This document shows, piece by piece, positions 1 to 7,655 of a DNA stretch of 64,000 nucleotides. Where the stretch lies: positions 1-64,000 of the forward strand of contig NZ_JAHLPR010000007.1 of the NCBI RefSeq assembly GCF_018918005.1, written 5' to 3'. Every line of letters begins with the position of its first letter. Within the stretch, counting starts at the first letter, position 1. Source of the DNA: Paenibacillus sp. MSJ-34. GTDB lineage: Bacteria; Bacillota; Bacilli; Paenibacillales; Paenibacillaceae. Below the pieces are notes generated by a model. That model was given only the letters and a program-made list of their open reading frames with translations, ran no database searches and was not told the DNA's origin. A program made the translations under genes and the position numbers.

Positions 1-117
1 AAGATGAGATTTCCCAATTCGTAAGACCCCTTGTAGACGACGAGGTTGATAGGTTGGAGGTGGAAGCGCAGCAATGCGTGCAGCTGACCAATACTAATCG
101 GTCGAGGGCTTATCCTA
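1..117 (+). rRNA. 23S ribosomal RNA, 3' end (partial)
   Basis: The sequence carries the conserved 3' end of bacterial 23S rRNA, including the segment CTGACCAATACTAATCGGTC at about 86-105 and the closing GAGGGCTTATCC. The rest of the gene lies before the window. The 3' boundary is estimated. No 5S gene (no CCGAACACGGAAG-like core) is seen between it and the first tRNA at 262; a stretch resembling the usual post-23S spacer (CTAGTTTTCAGGGAGC) lies at about 220-237. Confidence 0.95.
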
Positions 118-261
118 AAACATACCCCAAAAAGTGACGATATGCTTCGAAGCGTATTCCGATTACTTTTCGGGGGACCCCGAATAAAGGATAACACAAG
201 AATTCGCGTTTGTTTCGCATCTAGTTTTCAGGGAGCAACTCCTTGAATTGAATATTATTGT

Positions 262-337
262 TCCCTGATAGCTCAGTCGGTAGAGCACTCGGCTGTTAAC
301 CGAGTTGTCACAGGTTCGAGTCCTGTTCGGGGAGCCA
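262..337 (+). tRNA. tRNA-Asn (GTT)
   Basis: Complete cloverleaf with acceptor stem TCCCTGA/TCGGGGA, anticodon GTT, T-loop GGTTCGAGTCC and encoded CCA. First of sixteen tRNA genes co-oriented with and directly following the 23S gene, so probably co-transcribed with the rRNA operon. Confidence 0.97.
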
Positions 338-341
338 TTAT

Positions 342-432
342 GGAGAGCTGTCCGAGTGGTCGAAGGAGCACGATTGGAAATCGTGTATACGTTAACCGCG
401 TATCGAGGGTTCGAATCCCTCGCTCTCCGCCA
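342..432 (+). tRNA. tRNA-Ser (GGA)
   Basis: Class II tRNA with a long variable arm, acceptor stem GGAGAGC/GCTCTCC, anticodon GGA and encoded CCA. Four bases after tRNA-Asn. Confidence 0.97.
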
Positions 433-438
433 GTATGT

Positions 439-513
439 GGCCCGTTGGTCAAGGGGTTAAGACACCTCCCTTTCACGGAGGTAACAGGGGTTCGAATCCC
501 CTACGGGTCACCA
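439..513 (+). tRNA. tRNA-Glu (TTC)
   Basis: Cloverleaf with anticodon TTC, T-loop GGTTCGAATCC and encoded CCA. Confidence 0.97.
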
Positions 514-551
514 TTATTTCTCTTTGATAACCATCATCATCGAAAAATGAC

Positions 552-581
552 TTGCAATATCCTAGAAGAATCTGATAAGAT
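552..581 (+). promoter_or_regulatory. Possible internal promoter before tRNA-Val
   Basis: The largest gap in the array (514-599) contains TTGCAA at 552-557, an 18-bp spacer and an extended -10 element TGATAAGAT (573-581). It could give rRNA-independent transcription of the remaining tRNA genes. Assigned by consensus similarity only. Confidence 0.45.
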
Positions 582-599
582 ATTGATTGTCGTTAAATC

Positions 600-675
600 G
601 GAGGCTTAGCTCAGCTGGGAGAGCATCTGCCTTACAAGCAGAGGGTCGGCGGTTCGATCCCGTCAGCCTCCACCA
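600..675 (+). tRNA. tRNA-Val (TAC)
   Basis: Acceptor stem GGAGGCT/AGCCTCC, anticodon TAC, encoded CCA. Confidence 0.97.
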
Positions 676-685
676 TATACAATAT

Positions 686-764
<79 letters not shown>

Positions 765-771
765 CAAATAC

Positions 772-848
772 GGAGCTGTGGTGTAGAGGCCTAACATGCC
801 TGCCTGTCACGCAGGAGAACGCGGGTTCGAATCCCGTCAGCTCCGCCA
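772..848 (+). tRNA. tRNA-Asp (GTC)
   Basis: Acceptor stem GGAGCTG with anticodon GTC in the loop CTGTCAC; CCA is encoded. Confidence 0.96.
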
Positions 849-868
849 TTTACTTTCGAAACGATTAA

Positions 869-944
<76 letters not shown>

Positions 945-960
945 TTGAACAACAACATAC

Positions 961-1036
<76 letters not shown>

Positions 1037-1049
1037 TGCAGCACAATGT

Positions 1050-1135
1050 GGAGGCTTAGCGAAGTGGCCAAACGCAGCAGACTGTAAATCTGTTCTCTGA
1101 CGAGTTCGGTGGTTCGAATCCATCAGCCTCCACCA
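1050..1135 (+). tRNA. tRNA-Tyr (GTA)
   Basis: Class II tRNA with an extra arm, anticodon GTA, acceptor stem GGAGGCT/AGCCTCC, encoded CCA. Confidence 0.97.
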
Positions 1136-1149
1136 TTCCTTAACAATAC

Positions 1150-1223
1150 AGGGGCATAGTTTAAAGGTAGAACAGCGGTCTCCAAAACCGTTAGTGTGGG
1201 TTCAATTCCTGCTGCCCCTGCCA
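1150..1223 (+). tRNA. tRNA-Trp (CCA)
   Basis: Acceptor stem AGGGGCA/TGCCCCT, anticodon CCA, encoded 3' CCA. Confidence 0.96.
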
Positions 1224-1245
1224 GAATAACTTGTTTCATTCATAT

Positions 1246-1322
1246 GGCGGTCGTGGCGAAGGGGTTAACGCACCGGATTGTGGCTCCGGCATTCGTGGGT
1301 TCAAGTCCCATCGATCGCCCCA
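1246..1322 (+). tRNA. tRNA-His (GTG)
   Basis: Anticodon GTG. The extra 5' G (G-1, base 1246) faces C73 (base 1319), the identity element of tRNA-His. CCA is encoded. Confidence 0.96.
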
Positions 1323-1336
1323 TAATTTCATCTTAT

Positions 1337-1411
1337 TGGGGATTAGCCAAGCGGTAAGGCAACGGACTTTGACTCCGTCATTCCAAGGTTCGAATCCTTG
1401 ATCCCCAGCCA
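1337..1411 (+). tRNA. tRNA-Gln (TTG)
   Basis: Acceptor stem TGGGGAT/ATCCCCA, anticodon TTG, encoded CCA. Confidence 0.96.
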
Positions 1412-1415
1412 TTAT

Positions 1416-1490
1416 GCGGACGTGGCTCAGCGGTAGAGCATCGCCTTGCCAAGGCGAGGGTCGCGGGTTCGATTCCCGTCGTCCGCTCCA
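1416..1490 (+). tRNA. tRNA-Gly (GCC)
   Basis: Acceptor stem GCGGACG/CGTCCGC, anticodon GCC, encoded CCA. Confidence 0.97.
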
Positions 1491-1497
1491 TTTATTA

Positions 1498-1571
1498 GGC
1501 GCCATAGCCAAGTGGTAAGGCAGAGCTCTGCAAAAGCTTTACCCCCAGTTCGAGTCTGGGTGGCGCCTCCA
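1498..1571 (+). tRNA. tRNA-Cys (GCA)
   Basis: Acceptor stem GGCGCCA/TGGCGCC, anticodon GCA, encoded CCA. Confidence 0.96.
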
Positions 1572-1584
1572 CAATCTTCACCGT

Positions 1585-1673
1585 GCGGGAGTGGCGGAAT
1601 CGGCAGACGCACAGGACTTAAAATCCTGCGGTAGGTGACTACCGTACCAGTTCAAGTCTGGTCTTCCGCACCA
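1585..1673 (+). tRNA. tRNA-Leu (TAA)
   Basis: Class II tRNA with a long variable arm, anticodon TAA, acceptor stem GCGGGAG/CTTCCGC, encoded CCA. Confidence 0.96.
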
Positions 1674-1683
1674 GTCATCATAT

Positions 1684-1760
1684 GTGCCCTTAGCTCAGCC
1701 GGATAGAGCGTTTGACTACGAATCAAAAGGTCAGGAGTTCGAATCTCTTAGGGCACGCCA
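1684..1760 (+). tRNA. tRNA-Arg (ACG)
   Basis: Acceptor stem GTGCCCT/AGGGCAC, anticodon ACG (wobble A normally becomes inosine), encoded CCA. Last member of the contiguous array. Confidence 0.97.
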
Positions 1761-1799
1761 TGTAACATCTTGTCGGGTTGCAGAGGTTGAAATTCCCTC

Positions 1800-1828
1800 T
1801 TTACTTGACGAAAGAAACATACTATAAT
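1800..1828 (+). promoter_or_regulatory. Promoter of tRNA-Leu(CAA)
   Basis: TTTACT at 1800-1805, a 17-bp spacer and a perfect TATAAT at 1823-1828, 12 bp before the tRNA-Leu start. A TTGACG at 1805-1810 looks better by sequence but is only 12 bp from the -10. This promoter separates the last tRNA from the array. Confidence 0.7.
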
Positions 1829-1840
1829 CATATAGTACAT

Positions 1841-1923
1841 GCCGGTGTGGCGGAATTGGCAGACGCGCGCGACTCAAAATCGTGAGGGAAACCGTGGGGG
1901 TTCGAGTCCCTTCACCGGCACCA
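1841..1923 (+). tRNA. tRNA-Leu (CAA)
   Basis: Class II tRNA, acceptor stem GCCGGTG/CACCGGC, anticodon CAA in the loop CTCAAAA, encoded CCA. It is set 80 bp apart from the array, with its own promoter upstream and an intrinsic terminator 20 bp downstream. Confidence 0.95.
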
Positions 1924-1942
1924 TATTCTTCATAACCTTCTT

Positions 1943-1976
1943 GTCCTTGAAACTGGAGATTTCAAGGACTTTTTTG
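1943..1976 (+). terminator. Intrinsic terminator of tRNA-Leu(CAA)
   Basis: Perfect 10-bp inverted repeat GTCCTTGAAA/TTTCAAGGAC followed by a run of T. Confidence 0.9.
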
Positions 1977-2253
1977 ATTTTATTTGACAGATTTAATTCT
2001 TCGGAAACTTTAACGCCAATTACTACTGTTGTTTAGGCTAGTTCGTTGCGAAAATGGGAAGTAGCGGCAAAAACAGGAGCTAATTTAGCGTGGTTTGACA
2101 AGTATGCGGATTTTTGGGACTTTTAGAGCCAACTTTTCCATTTAATTAGTTTGCACTGAGGCTAGGGCAATAATTAACGCCGCTTTTTGGATCTATCGAT
2201 AAACATTTCACAAAAATGTACTGTTAAGGAAACGATTTTCTCAAGTAACAAGA
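1977..2253. other. Non-coding stretch, nothing recognised
   Basis: AT-rich sequence between the tRNA terminator and the terminator of the convergent HD-GYP gene. No ORF with a ribosome site, tRNA or structured RNA was recognised on either strand. Confidence 0.5.
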
Positions 2254-2294
2254 AACACCGGCCGGAAGCGCGCGCTCCGTGACCGGTGTTTTTT
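2254..2294. terminator. Hairpin downstream of the HD-GYP gene
   Basis: AACACCGG pairs with CCGGTGTT around a GC-rich loop. On the plus strand it is followed by a T run; on the minus strand, where it follows the HD-GYP stop codon, by TTTCTT. It can serve as terminator for the minus-strand gene and may act in both directions. Confidence 0.65.
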
Positions 2295-2301
2295 GATACG
2301 G

Positions 2302-3342
2302 CTAACCGTTCACCTGTTCGATATGGAGGTAGGTTTGCTTGCTTAAATCGATGAAATTGCCGCCAACCTGCACTAACGGGCGGGTCGGATCATGAGAATT
2401 GATCATAACGATATTCCCTTTGCTTCCGTCAGTTAACAGAACTTCGCTCCCGGTGAGCGATTGCATCATTTTATCAAGGAAGATATGTATAACTTTGGCG
2501 TCGAACGCACCGTAAGCGTTCTGGTTCATCTGTTTGAGCGTCTCGTAGAAAGGAGTGGCGTTTCGATACACCTTGTTTGAGCTCATCGCGTGAAATACGT
2601 CGGCAACGGCTACAATGCGGCTAAATAGATCGATCTCTTTCTCGCGAATCCCGTACGGATATCCGCTGCCGTCATGTCTTTCGTGATGCTGGAGCGCCAC
2701 TAGAGCCTGTCTATGCGTCGTTCCGGCCGTGCTTTGAATGAGTTCGTAACCGTATATCGTATGTTTTTTCATTTGTTCGAATTCTTCGGCCGTTAGCGCT
2801 CCCGGCTTGTTCAATATATGTTCCGGCACCATCATTTTGCCGATATCGCATAATGTGGCGGCCATCGTCAAGTCGGATAATTCCTCATTGGGCAAGCGAA
2901 GCCATTTCCCGATCATTGAAGCGATAATGCCGACTGCAATCGTATGGCGGTACGTATAATCGTCCATTGCGCGAAGCGATGAAAAAATGCGAAACAAATT
3001 AGAAGTTTCGGCTGCATTCCGGATCGTCGGAATGACCTGATCATGAATATCTTCGAGCGGGATTTTGTTCTCGAAACGGACCTCCCTGAAAATATCCTGG
3101 ACCATGGAAACGCTTTTATCAATGAGCGCTTTATGACCGTTTTGTTCGTTGGATGGCGGCGTTTCAAGCGGGTAAACATCATGCATGGAGATGTCGATTT
3201 GATGCTGCCCGATCATTTGCAAATGTTCTTCGTTCAGAACGGTTAAAGCCGGAACGATCAGAAGTCCCGTCTTATTGAATATATCTCGCTTCAACTGGCA
3301 GCCGAGAAACTTCTCAGTCGATAGCGCGCTCTCTCTGACCAT
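2302..3342 (-). CDS. HD-GYP domain protein, putative cyclic-di-GMP phosphodiesterase
   Basis: 346 residues. Start chosen at 3342 because a GGAGG lies 7 bases upstream; a longer frame to 3390 has no such site. A divergent N-terminal region (about 1-110) precedes an HD-GYP domain: the YRHTIAVGIIASMIGKWL helix, TLCDIGKMMVPEHILNKPG near 165 and HHERHDGSGYP near 217-227. Members of this family hydrolyse cyclic di-GMP. The usual His of the metal-binding HD pair reads Cys here (TLCDIGK; codon TGC), although Asp, the second HH and the GYP motif are intact, so activity is uncertain. No membrane segment, so probably cytosolic. It is monocistronic and diverges from the lia-type operon across a 258-bp gap. 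Confidence 0.88.
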   Translation of the reverse strand: MVRESALSTEKFLGCQLKRDIFNKTGLLIVPALTVLNEEHLQMIGQHQIDISMHDVYPLETPPSNEQNGHKALIDKSVSMVQDIFREVRFENKIPLEDIHDQVIPTIRNAAETSNLFRIFSSLRAMDDYTYRHTIAVGIIASMIGKWLRLPNEELSDLTMAATLCDIGKMMVPEHILNKPGALTAEEFEQMKKHTIYGYELIQSTAGTTHRQALVALQHHERHDGSGYPYGIREKEIDLFSRIVAVADVFHAMSSNKVYRNATPFYETLKQMNQNAYGAFDAKVIHIFLDKMMQSLTGSEVLLTDGSKGNIVMINSHDPTRPLVQVGGNFIDLSKQTYLHIEQVNG

Positions 3343-3491
3343 CTGATTTCCTCCAATCGAGTGGGAATAGTTCGTTATTCCTATTACCATATTTTACATT
3401 AGAAGAGTGATTTCTACAATTGAGAATTGTTGAATCATAGCGAAATACAGGTTTCCAATCGACATCATACCTTAAGTCGATAGTGTACCCC

Positions 3492-3506
3492 GACCTAGGT
3501 CTAGGT
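3492..3506. promoter_or_regulatory. Palindrome upstream of the lia-type operon (candidate operator)
   Basis: The perfect palindrome GACCTAGGTC (3492-3501) runs into a repeated CTAGGT (3495-3500, 3501-3506), about 100 bp before the first gene of the envelope-stress operon. It also lies between that operon and the divergent HD-GYP gene. Regulator unknown. A weak promoter could follow (TTGAAA at 3530, TAAAAT at 3551, spacer only 15 bp). Confidence 0.35.
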
Positions 3507-3601
3507 GCAAAAACCGTCGTGGGTCCGTTTTGAAAAAAAGCGAAACAACCTAAAATAAAGACATAAGCAAGAAAGAAGACGAAAGGCGGTGAATCATTGC
3601 A

Positions 3602-3901
3602 ATGAGAACAAATAAAAATTTTGGAATTGCGATAGCAATCATCGGATTAGGGGTTATCCTCCTACTCTCAAAGTTCGGCATCCTTGGCGGATTGATGGGG
3701 TATATCATTCCGATCCTAATGATCGCCCTCGGTTATTACGGAATTAAACAAGGCAATAAATTTTTCGGTTGGATCATTTTGATCATCGGTACCATCGCGC
3801 TTGTCAGCAAGATGGCTTGGATTTTCGGAATACTGCTCGCGATCGGTTTGATCGTTTTCGGAATATCGATGCTGTCCGACCGAAGAAAATCATATCGATG
3901 A
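3602..3901 (+). CDS. LiaI-like small membrane protein
   Basis: 99 residues, almost wholly hydrophobic, with three or four predicted membrane helices (about 8-27, 30-50, 55-72 and 75-92) and a basic C-terminus (SDRRKSYR). The N-terminal pattern KNFGIAIAIIGLGVILLLS resembles the membrane module shared by LiaI and LiaF proteins. In Bacillus, LiaI anchors the PspA homologue LiaH at the membrane, and the same role is inferred here because a PspA gene follows 27 bp downstream. A GGCGGTG ribosome site lies upstream of the ATG. First gene of a seven-gene plus-strand operon ending at 8283. Confidence 0.75.
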   Translation: MRTNKNFGIAIAIIGLGVILLLSKFGILGGLMGYIIPILMIALGYYGIKQGNKFFGWIILIIGTIALVSKMAWIFGILLAIGLIVFGISMLSDRRKSYR

Positions 3902-3928
3902 AGTAAATGAAGGATAGGAGGCCGAAAG

Positions 3929-4603
3929 ATGAGTGTTATTCGTCGGGTAAGGGACATAACTGCTGCAACGTTAAACGACCGTTTGGAACGGTCGGAAGAT
4001 CCGGTGCGCTTGATTGACCAGTTTCTCGTCACGACTAAGCAGGAAATCGTCGAAGCGGAAAGATTGTACCAGCAGTATTTAATGCACGCGAATCAAATGA
4101 AGCAGCAGCTTCAACAAGCGCAGTTGCTTCGGGATAAGAGGGAACAACAAGCGCTGCTCGCCCTAAAGGCGGAAGAAGAACATATCGCTAAAATGGCATT
4201 GCAAGAAAAAATCCAGCAAGAAGAAAAAATCGAACAGTACACGGAACTGTACGAGCAAAGCAAAAACGCCATTTTGGAGTTGGAAGACCAAATCAATATG
4301 TTGAAGTCGGAGTATCAAACCGTCTTCGACAAACGTCAGTATTACTTCGCCCGGATGGAATCGCTTCGATTGCAGCAGCGAATGAATCAAAGAATGGGCG
4401 CATACGGAATGCAAGACGTTCCGCGCATGTTTCAACGCTTGGAAGACCGCGTCTCCGACTGGGAGCTGGAATCGCGCAGTTTGCGGGATCTGCGCCGGAT
4501 GGGGCAAGAATTCGCGGTGCAGGCGGGAACGACTTTGCAATCGGCGCTTGACCGCGAGCTAAACCGATTAAAGCAGAAATTGGAGGATAGCGGAAAGGAG
4601 TAA
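3929..4603 (+). CDS. PspA/IM30 family protein (LiaH-like, copy 1)
   Basis: 224 residues, predicted almost entirely alpha-helical coiled coil. The opening MSVIRRVRDITAATLNDRLE and the SEDPVRLIDQFL segment match the PspA/IM30/LiaH family, which forms large oligomers that protect the stressed membrane. AGGAGG lies 8 bases before the ATG. It is more divergent than the second copy at 5125: its middle is Gln-rich (YQQYLMHANQMKQQLQQAQL), it carries MNQRMGAYGMQDVPRMFQRL, and the ELESRSLRDLRRMGQE tail is unlike the copy-2 tail. Ordered between the LiaI-like and PspC-like genes with gaps of 27 and 3 bp. Confidence 0.9.
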   Translation: MSVIRRVRDITAATLNDRLERSEDPVRLIDQFLVTTKQEIVEAERLYQQYLMHANQMKQQLQQAQLLRDKREQQALLALKAEEEHIAKMALQEKIQQEEKIEQYTELYEQSKNAILELEDQINMLKSEYQTVFDKRQYYFARMESLRLQQRMNQRMGAYGMQDVPRMFQRLEDRVSDWELESRSLRDLRRMGQEFAVQAGTTLQSALDRELNRLKQKLEDSGKE

Positions 4604-4606
4604 AAG

Positions 4607-5122
4607 ATGACCAAATTATATCGTTCTAACCGTGACAAAACATTTACCGGTCTTTGTGGCGGATTGGCGGAAATGCTGGGGATGGACTCTACCCTGATTC
4701 GAGTCTTGGTAGTGATTCTAACGGTCTTTACAGGCGGGACCGTACTGTTCATCTACATCGTAGCCAGCTTGGTCGTACCGAAAGAACCGACTTATCCGCC
4801 TTTCGGCCCGTTCGGTCCGGGTCCGGGTCCGGGCTATGGAAGCAACGGCTTCCACGGGTACAATCATAACAAATACGGCGGGTATGGAAACCAGGGCCCC
4901 GTTCCGCCAAACGGTCCTTTCGGGCCGTCATACGGACCGAGACCCCAAGGCCCGTCGGGATTTGGAACAAACATGAACGCTGGCGGTCCTGTCAACGGAT
5001 CGAATCCGGCGAACGCATCGCCGATCGATGCGGCCATGGAAGATATCGAGAAAAAAGCATTGAAAAAAGAATTGGAAGAACTACGCGCCAAAGTTGCGAA
5101 ATATGAGAAGGGAGATGTTTAA
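4607..5122 (+). CDS. PspC domain protein with Gly/Pro-rich linker and coiled-coil tail
   Basis: 171 residues. Residues 1-60 form a PspC domain ([20 protein letters not shown], then a membrane helix [20 protein letters not shown] ending in VPKE). A disordered Gly/Pro/Asn/Tyr-rich linker follows (about 65-135, with [13 protein letters not shown] and similar repeats). The tail (140-171, [20 protein letters not shown]) is a charged helix able to form a coiled coil. PspC proteins are inner-membrane partners of PspA; the tail could dock onto either neighbouring PspA protein. GGAG precedes the ATG, 3 bp after copy 1 stops and 2 bp before copy 2 starts, so tight co-expression is expected. Confidence 0.88.
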   Translation: MTKLYRSNRDKTFTGLCGGLAEMLGMDSTLIRVLVVILTVFTGGTVLFIYIVASLVVPKEPTYPPFGPFGPGPGPGYGSNGFHGYNHNKYGGYGNQGPVPPNGPFGPSYGPRPQGPSGFGTNMNAGGPVNGSNPANASPIDAAMEDIEKKALKKELEELRAKVAKYEKGDV

Positions 5123-5124
5123 GA

Positions 5125-5799
5125 ATGGGAGTATTTCAAAGAATTAAAGATATGACGAAAGCGTCGATTCACGACTTGTTGGATAAGGTGGAAGATCCGG
5201 TTGTCATGTTGAACCAATACTTGCGCGACATGGAAGGGGAAATTCACGAAGCGGAAGTAACCGTTGCGAAACAAATGGCGAACGAACGCCGCGTGAAACA
5301 ACGTTATGACGAAGCGGCCCGCATCGCGGGAGAGCGCGAAGCGCAAGCGGAATTGGCGCTGCGCAACGGACAGGAAGAAGTTGCCCGCAAATTGCTTGAG
5401 GAAAAAATTTATTACGATCAAAAAGTTTCCGAGTACAGCAACATGCATATCGAAGCCAAAACACAGGCCGACGAGTTGATGAAGCAACTGCATGAAATGA
5501 AAGACGAGTACTACAAGCTGCGCAACAAACGCAATGAACTTGCGACTCGCGCGCAAATGGCGAAAGCGAAAAAGCAAATGGCCTCCATCACTACGCTGCA
5601 TACGATTGAAGGCGGCGGAGCGGCCCGCGGTTTCCAACGGATGGAAGAGAAAATTATGCAATTAGAAGCGGAAGCCGACGTTATCCGCGCTCCGTACTCG
5701 GGCAGCAATCTGTACAGCCCGCCGGTCGATGCTGAGAAGCAGCTCAAGGTGGAAGAACAATTGAACGCATTGAAAAATAAATTGAACGACAAAAATTAA
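5125..5799 (+). CDS. PspA/IM30 family protein (LiaH-like, copy 2)
   Basis: 224 residues, coiled coil throughout. [20 protein letters not shown] and [20 protein letters not shown] are canonical PspA/LiaH motifs, so this is the more typical member of the pair. Expected to be a cytosolic oligomer recruited to the membrane by the LiaI-like or PspC-like protein under envelope stress. GGGAG precedes the ATG by about 9 bases. Confidence 0.92.
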   Translation: MGVFQRIKDMTKASIHDLLDKVEDPVVMLNQYLRDMEGEIHEAEVTVAKQMANERRVKQRYDEAARIAGEREAQAELALRNGQEEVARKLLEEKIYYDQKVSEYSNMHIEAKTQADELMKQLHEMKDEYYKLRNKRNELATRAQMAKAKKQMASITTLHTIEGGGAARGFQRMEEKIMQLEAEADVIRAPYSGSNLYSPPVDAEKQLKVEEQLNALKNKLNDKN

Positions 5800-5839
5800 G
5801 GTTTCGATTTTCGCGAAATTCTGATAGACTATGATAGGC

Positions 5840-5875
5840 AAAGCCATACGGCGCGTTCCACGGCCGGATGGCTTT
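5840..5875 (+). other. Intercistronic hairpin in the lia-type operon
   Basis: AAAGCCAT (5840-5847) pairs perfectly with ATGGCTTT (5868-5875) between the second PspA gene and liaF. No proper T run follows. It may partly terminate or stabilise the upstream mRNA, as expected if PspA proteins are made in excess over LiaFSR. Confidence 0.5.
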
Positions 5876-5908
5876 CCATCCTTTTCGTTGAGCATAAGGA
5901 GGTGCGGC

Positions 5909-6556
5909 ATGGATCAGCGTAACCGAAACTTGGCGATCATCTTGATAGCGATAGGCGCATTTATATTGTTAAGCCGGTGGGTTAGCATTTTGACAATTGC
6001 CGCCCTCGTTCTTATCTTTTTTGGCGTGAAAAGACTGCGCAGCAATGAAGGAAAAAGCAGCTACAAGCTGTTAATTGTCGGCGCCATTCTGCTAATGTTC
6101 GACAATTTTACGATGATTTTCGGCATCGTACTTATCTCGCTCGGCCTATTCTATGCCAAATCCAAGAAGGCTCATCGCGACGAACGTTATATCCAGCGGC
6201 ATAATTTGCATAGCAGCATTCAATGGAATCGCGAACCGTGGATATTGCGCAGCATTAGCCTATGGCATGTCGTCGGCGATATCGAAATGGACTTCTCATT
6301 GGCTATTCCCGAAAGCATGGAAAACGTCGTCGTTCTGCAAGGGGCGTTCGGCGATATCGACATAACGATCCCGGACGATATCGGCGTGTATATCGAAGCC
6401 TCGGTGCTCCTCGGACAGGTCAGCTTCGATCAGGATCAAGACTCGGGATTGGTGAACAAAAGGGTGTGGCAATCGCCGAATTATGAAATGAGCGAACATA
6501 AAGTGAAACTGTTTATTTCCTATATCGTAGGAGATATTGATATCCGATTGAACTAA
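5909..6556 (+). CDS. liaF: LiaF-like membrane protein, inhibitor of the LiaSR system
   Basis: 215 residues. Start set at the ATG at 5909 because AGGAGGT lies 5 bases upstream; the longer frame from 5831 has no ribosome site and its extra residues would lie over the hairpin. Four N-terminal membrane helices (about 6-90) are followed by a soluble C-terminal domain of the cell-wall-active antibiotics response type (DUF2154-like) with repeated GDIDI/GDIEM strands (VVGDIEMDF, AFGDIDITIPDDI, IVGDIDIRLN). In Bacillus, LiaF holds the kinase LiaS in check. LiaS starts 13 bp downstream. Confidence 0.88.
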   Translation: MDQRNRNLAIILIAIGAFILLSRWVSILTIAALVLIFFGVKRLRSNEGKSSYKLLIVGAILLMFDNFTMIFGIVLISLGLFYAKSKKAHRDERYIQRHNLHSSIQWNREPWILRSISLWHVVGDIEMDFSLAIPESMENVVVLQGAFGDIDITIPDDIGVYIEASVLLGQVSFDQDQDSGLVNKRVWQSPNYEMSEHKVKLFISYIVGDIDIRLN

Positions 6557-6569
6557 AGAAAGGGGAATC

Positions 6570-7655
6570 GTGCGTTTGGAACCGAAAAAAACGACCAATA
6601 TGGTCATTCGAAGCATGGGTCAAACGATTCTCTTTTCTTTAGTTTTGTTTGGCGTTATCATATTTTTAATGAAGTATTACGGCTATATCAAGCCGTTCGC
6701 GTCTTGGGTCGAAGGGGTGAACGCAAGCGTTACGGCCATTTTGGTCGTCGCGGTGATCGCCGCCGTATTCGGTTTTATTCAAAGCCATACAATAAAAAAG
6801 AGGCTGGATACGCTGCGCGATTCGGTATTGCAAATGGAGAAAGGCAATTTGTCCACGCCGTTGCCCGATTTAGGGGGCGATGAAGTCGGCCAGCTTGCGG
6901 AGCAGGTGAGACGAATGAGCAAAAAATGGGAAGAGCAAGTGAATTCGCTGCAGCGGCTTTCGACGAACAATGCGCAGTTGGCGCAGAAGGCTAGGTTTAC
7001 TGCGATCATTGAAGAACGGCAGCGGCTCGCGCGCGAATTGCATGACGCGGTCAGCCAACAACTGTTCGCCATTTCCATGACGGCGACGGCCGTCGGGAGG
7101 ACGCTCGAGAAAGATTTCGACCGGGCCCAGCGGCAGGTGAAGCTGATCGAGGAAATGGCTTCCGTTGCGCAATCGGAAATGCGCGCGCTGCTCTTGCATT
7201 TGCGTCCGGTTCACTTGGAAGGAAAAGGGTTGGAGCAAGGATTGCAGGAACTGCTGTCGGAGATGAGGGCGAAGGTGCCGATGGAAATCGTCTTCGAAAT
7301 GGATGAGAACATTCAACTGTTAAAAGGGATAGAAGATCATATATTCCGAATCGTTCAAGAAGCGTTGTCCAATACGCTGCGTCATGCGAAAGCGACCAAA
7401 ATGGAAATTAAGCTGAAGCTCCGGGCGGACGGCGTTCGCGTTCTGCTCAGGGATAACGGCGTCGGTTTCGATTTGGACGTGCAAAAACAAGCTTCTTACG
7501 GTTTGAAAACGATGCAGGAACGGGTCAATGAAATCGGCGGTTCCATTCAAATTATGACTGCGCCGGGTAAAGGAACGAAAATTGAGATCCGGATCCCAAT
7601 CGTAAAAGAAGAAAGCGGAGGTCATGGGGAAGATGGAAACGGAATCGACGATTAA
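6570..7655 (+). CDS. liaS: LiaS-like sensor histidine kinase
   Basis: 361 residues. Two membrane helices (about 13-35 and 46-68) enclose a very short external loop, so like LiaS it probably senses within the membrane. Then a HAMP-like linker, a HisKA_3 dimerisation domain with phospho-acceptor His158 (ARELHDAVSQQLFA), and a HATPase_c domain (QEALSNTLRHA, RDNGVGFD, YGLKTMQERV). The GTG at 6570 follows AAAGGGG by only 4 bases; the in-frame TTG at 6576 has better spacing, so the start is uncertain by two codons. The end overlaps liaR by 32 bp. Confidence 0.92.
   Translation: MRLEPKKTTNMVIRSMGQTILFSLVLFGVIIFLMKYYGYIKPFASWVEGVNASVTAILVVAVIAAVFGFIQSHTIKKRLDTLRDSVLQMEKGNLSTPLPDLGGDEVGQLAEQVRRMSKKWEEQVNSLQRLSTNNAQLAQKARFTAIIEERQRLARELHDAVSQQLFAISMTATAVGRTLEKDFDRAQRQVKLIEEMASVAQSEMRALLLHLRPVHLEGKGLEQGLQELLSEMRAKVPMEIVFEMDENIQLLKGIEDHIFRIVQEALSNTLRHAKATKMEIKLKLRADGVRVLLRDNGVGFDLDVQKQASYGLKTMQERVNEIGGSIQIMTAPGKGTKIEIRIPIVKEESGGHGEDGNGIDD

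Noticed and set aside
5831-5908. N-terminal extension of the LiaF protein
   Set aside because: It lies over a hairpin and has no ribosome site, whereas AGGAGGT precedes the ATG at 5909.
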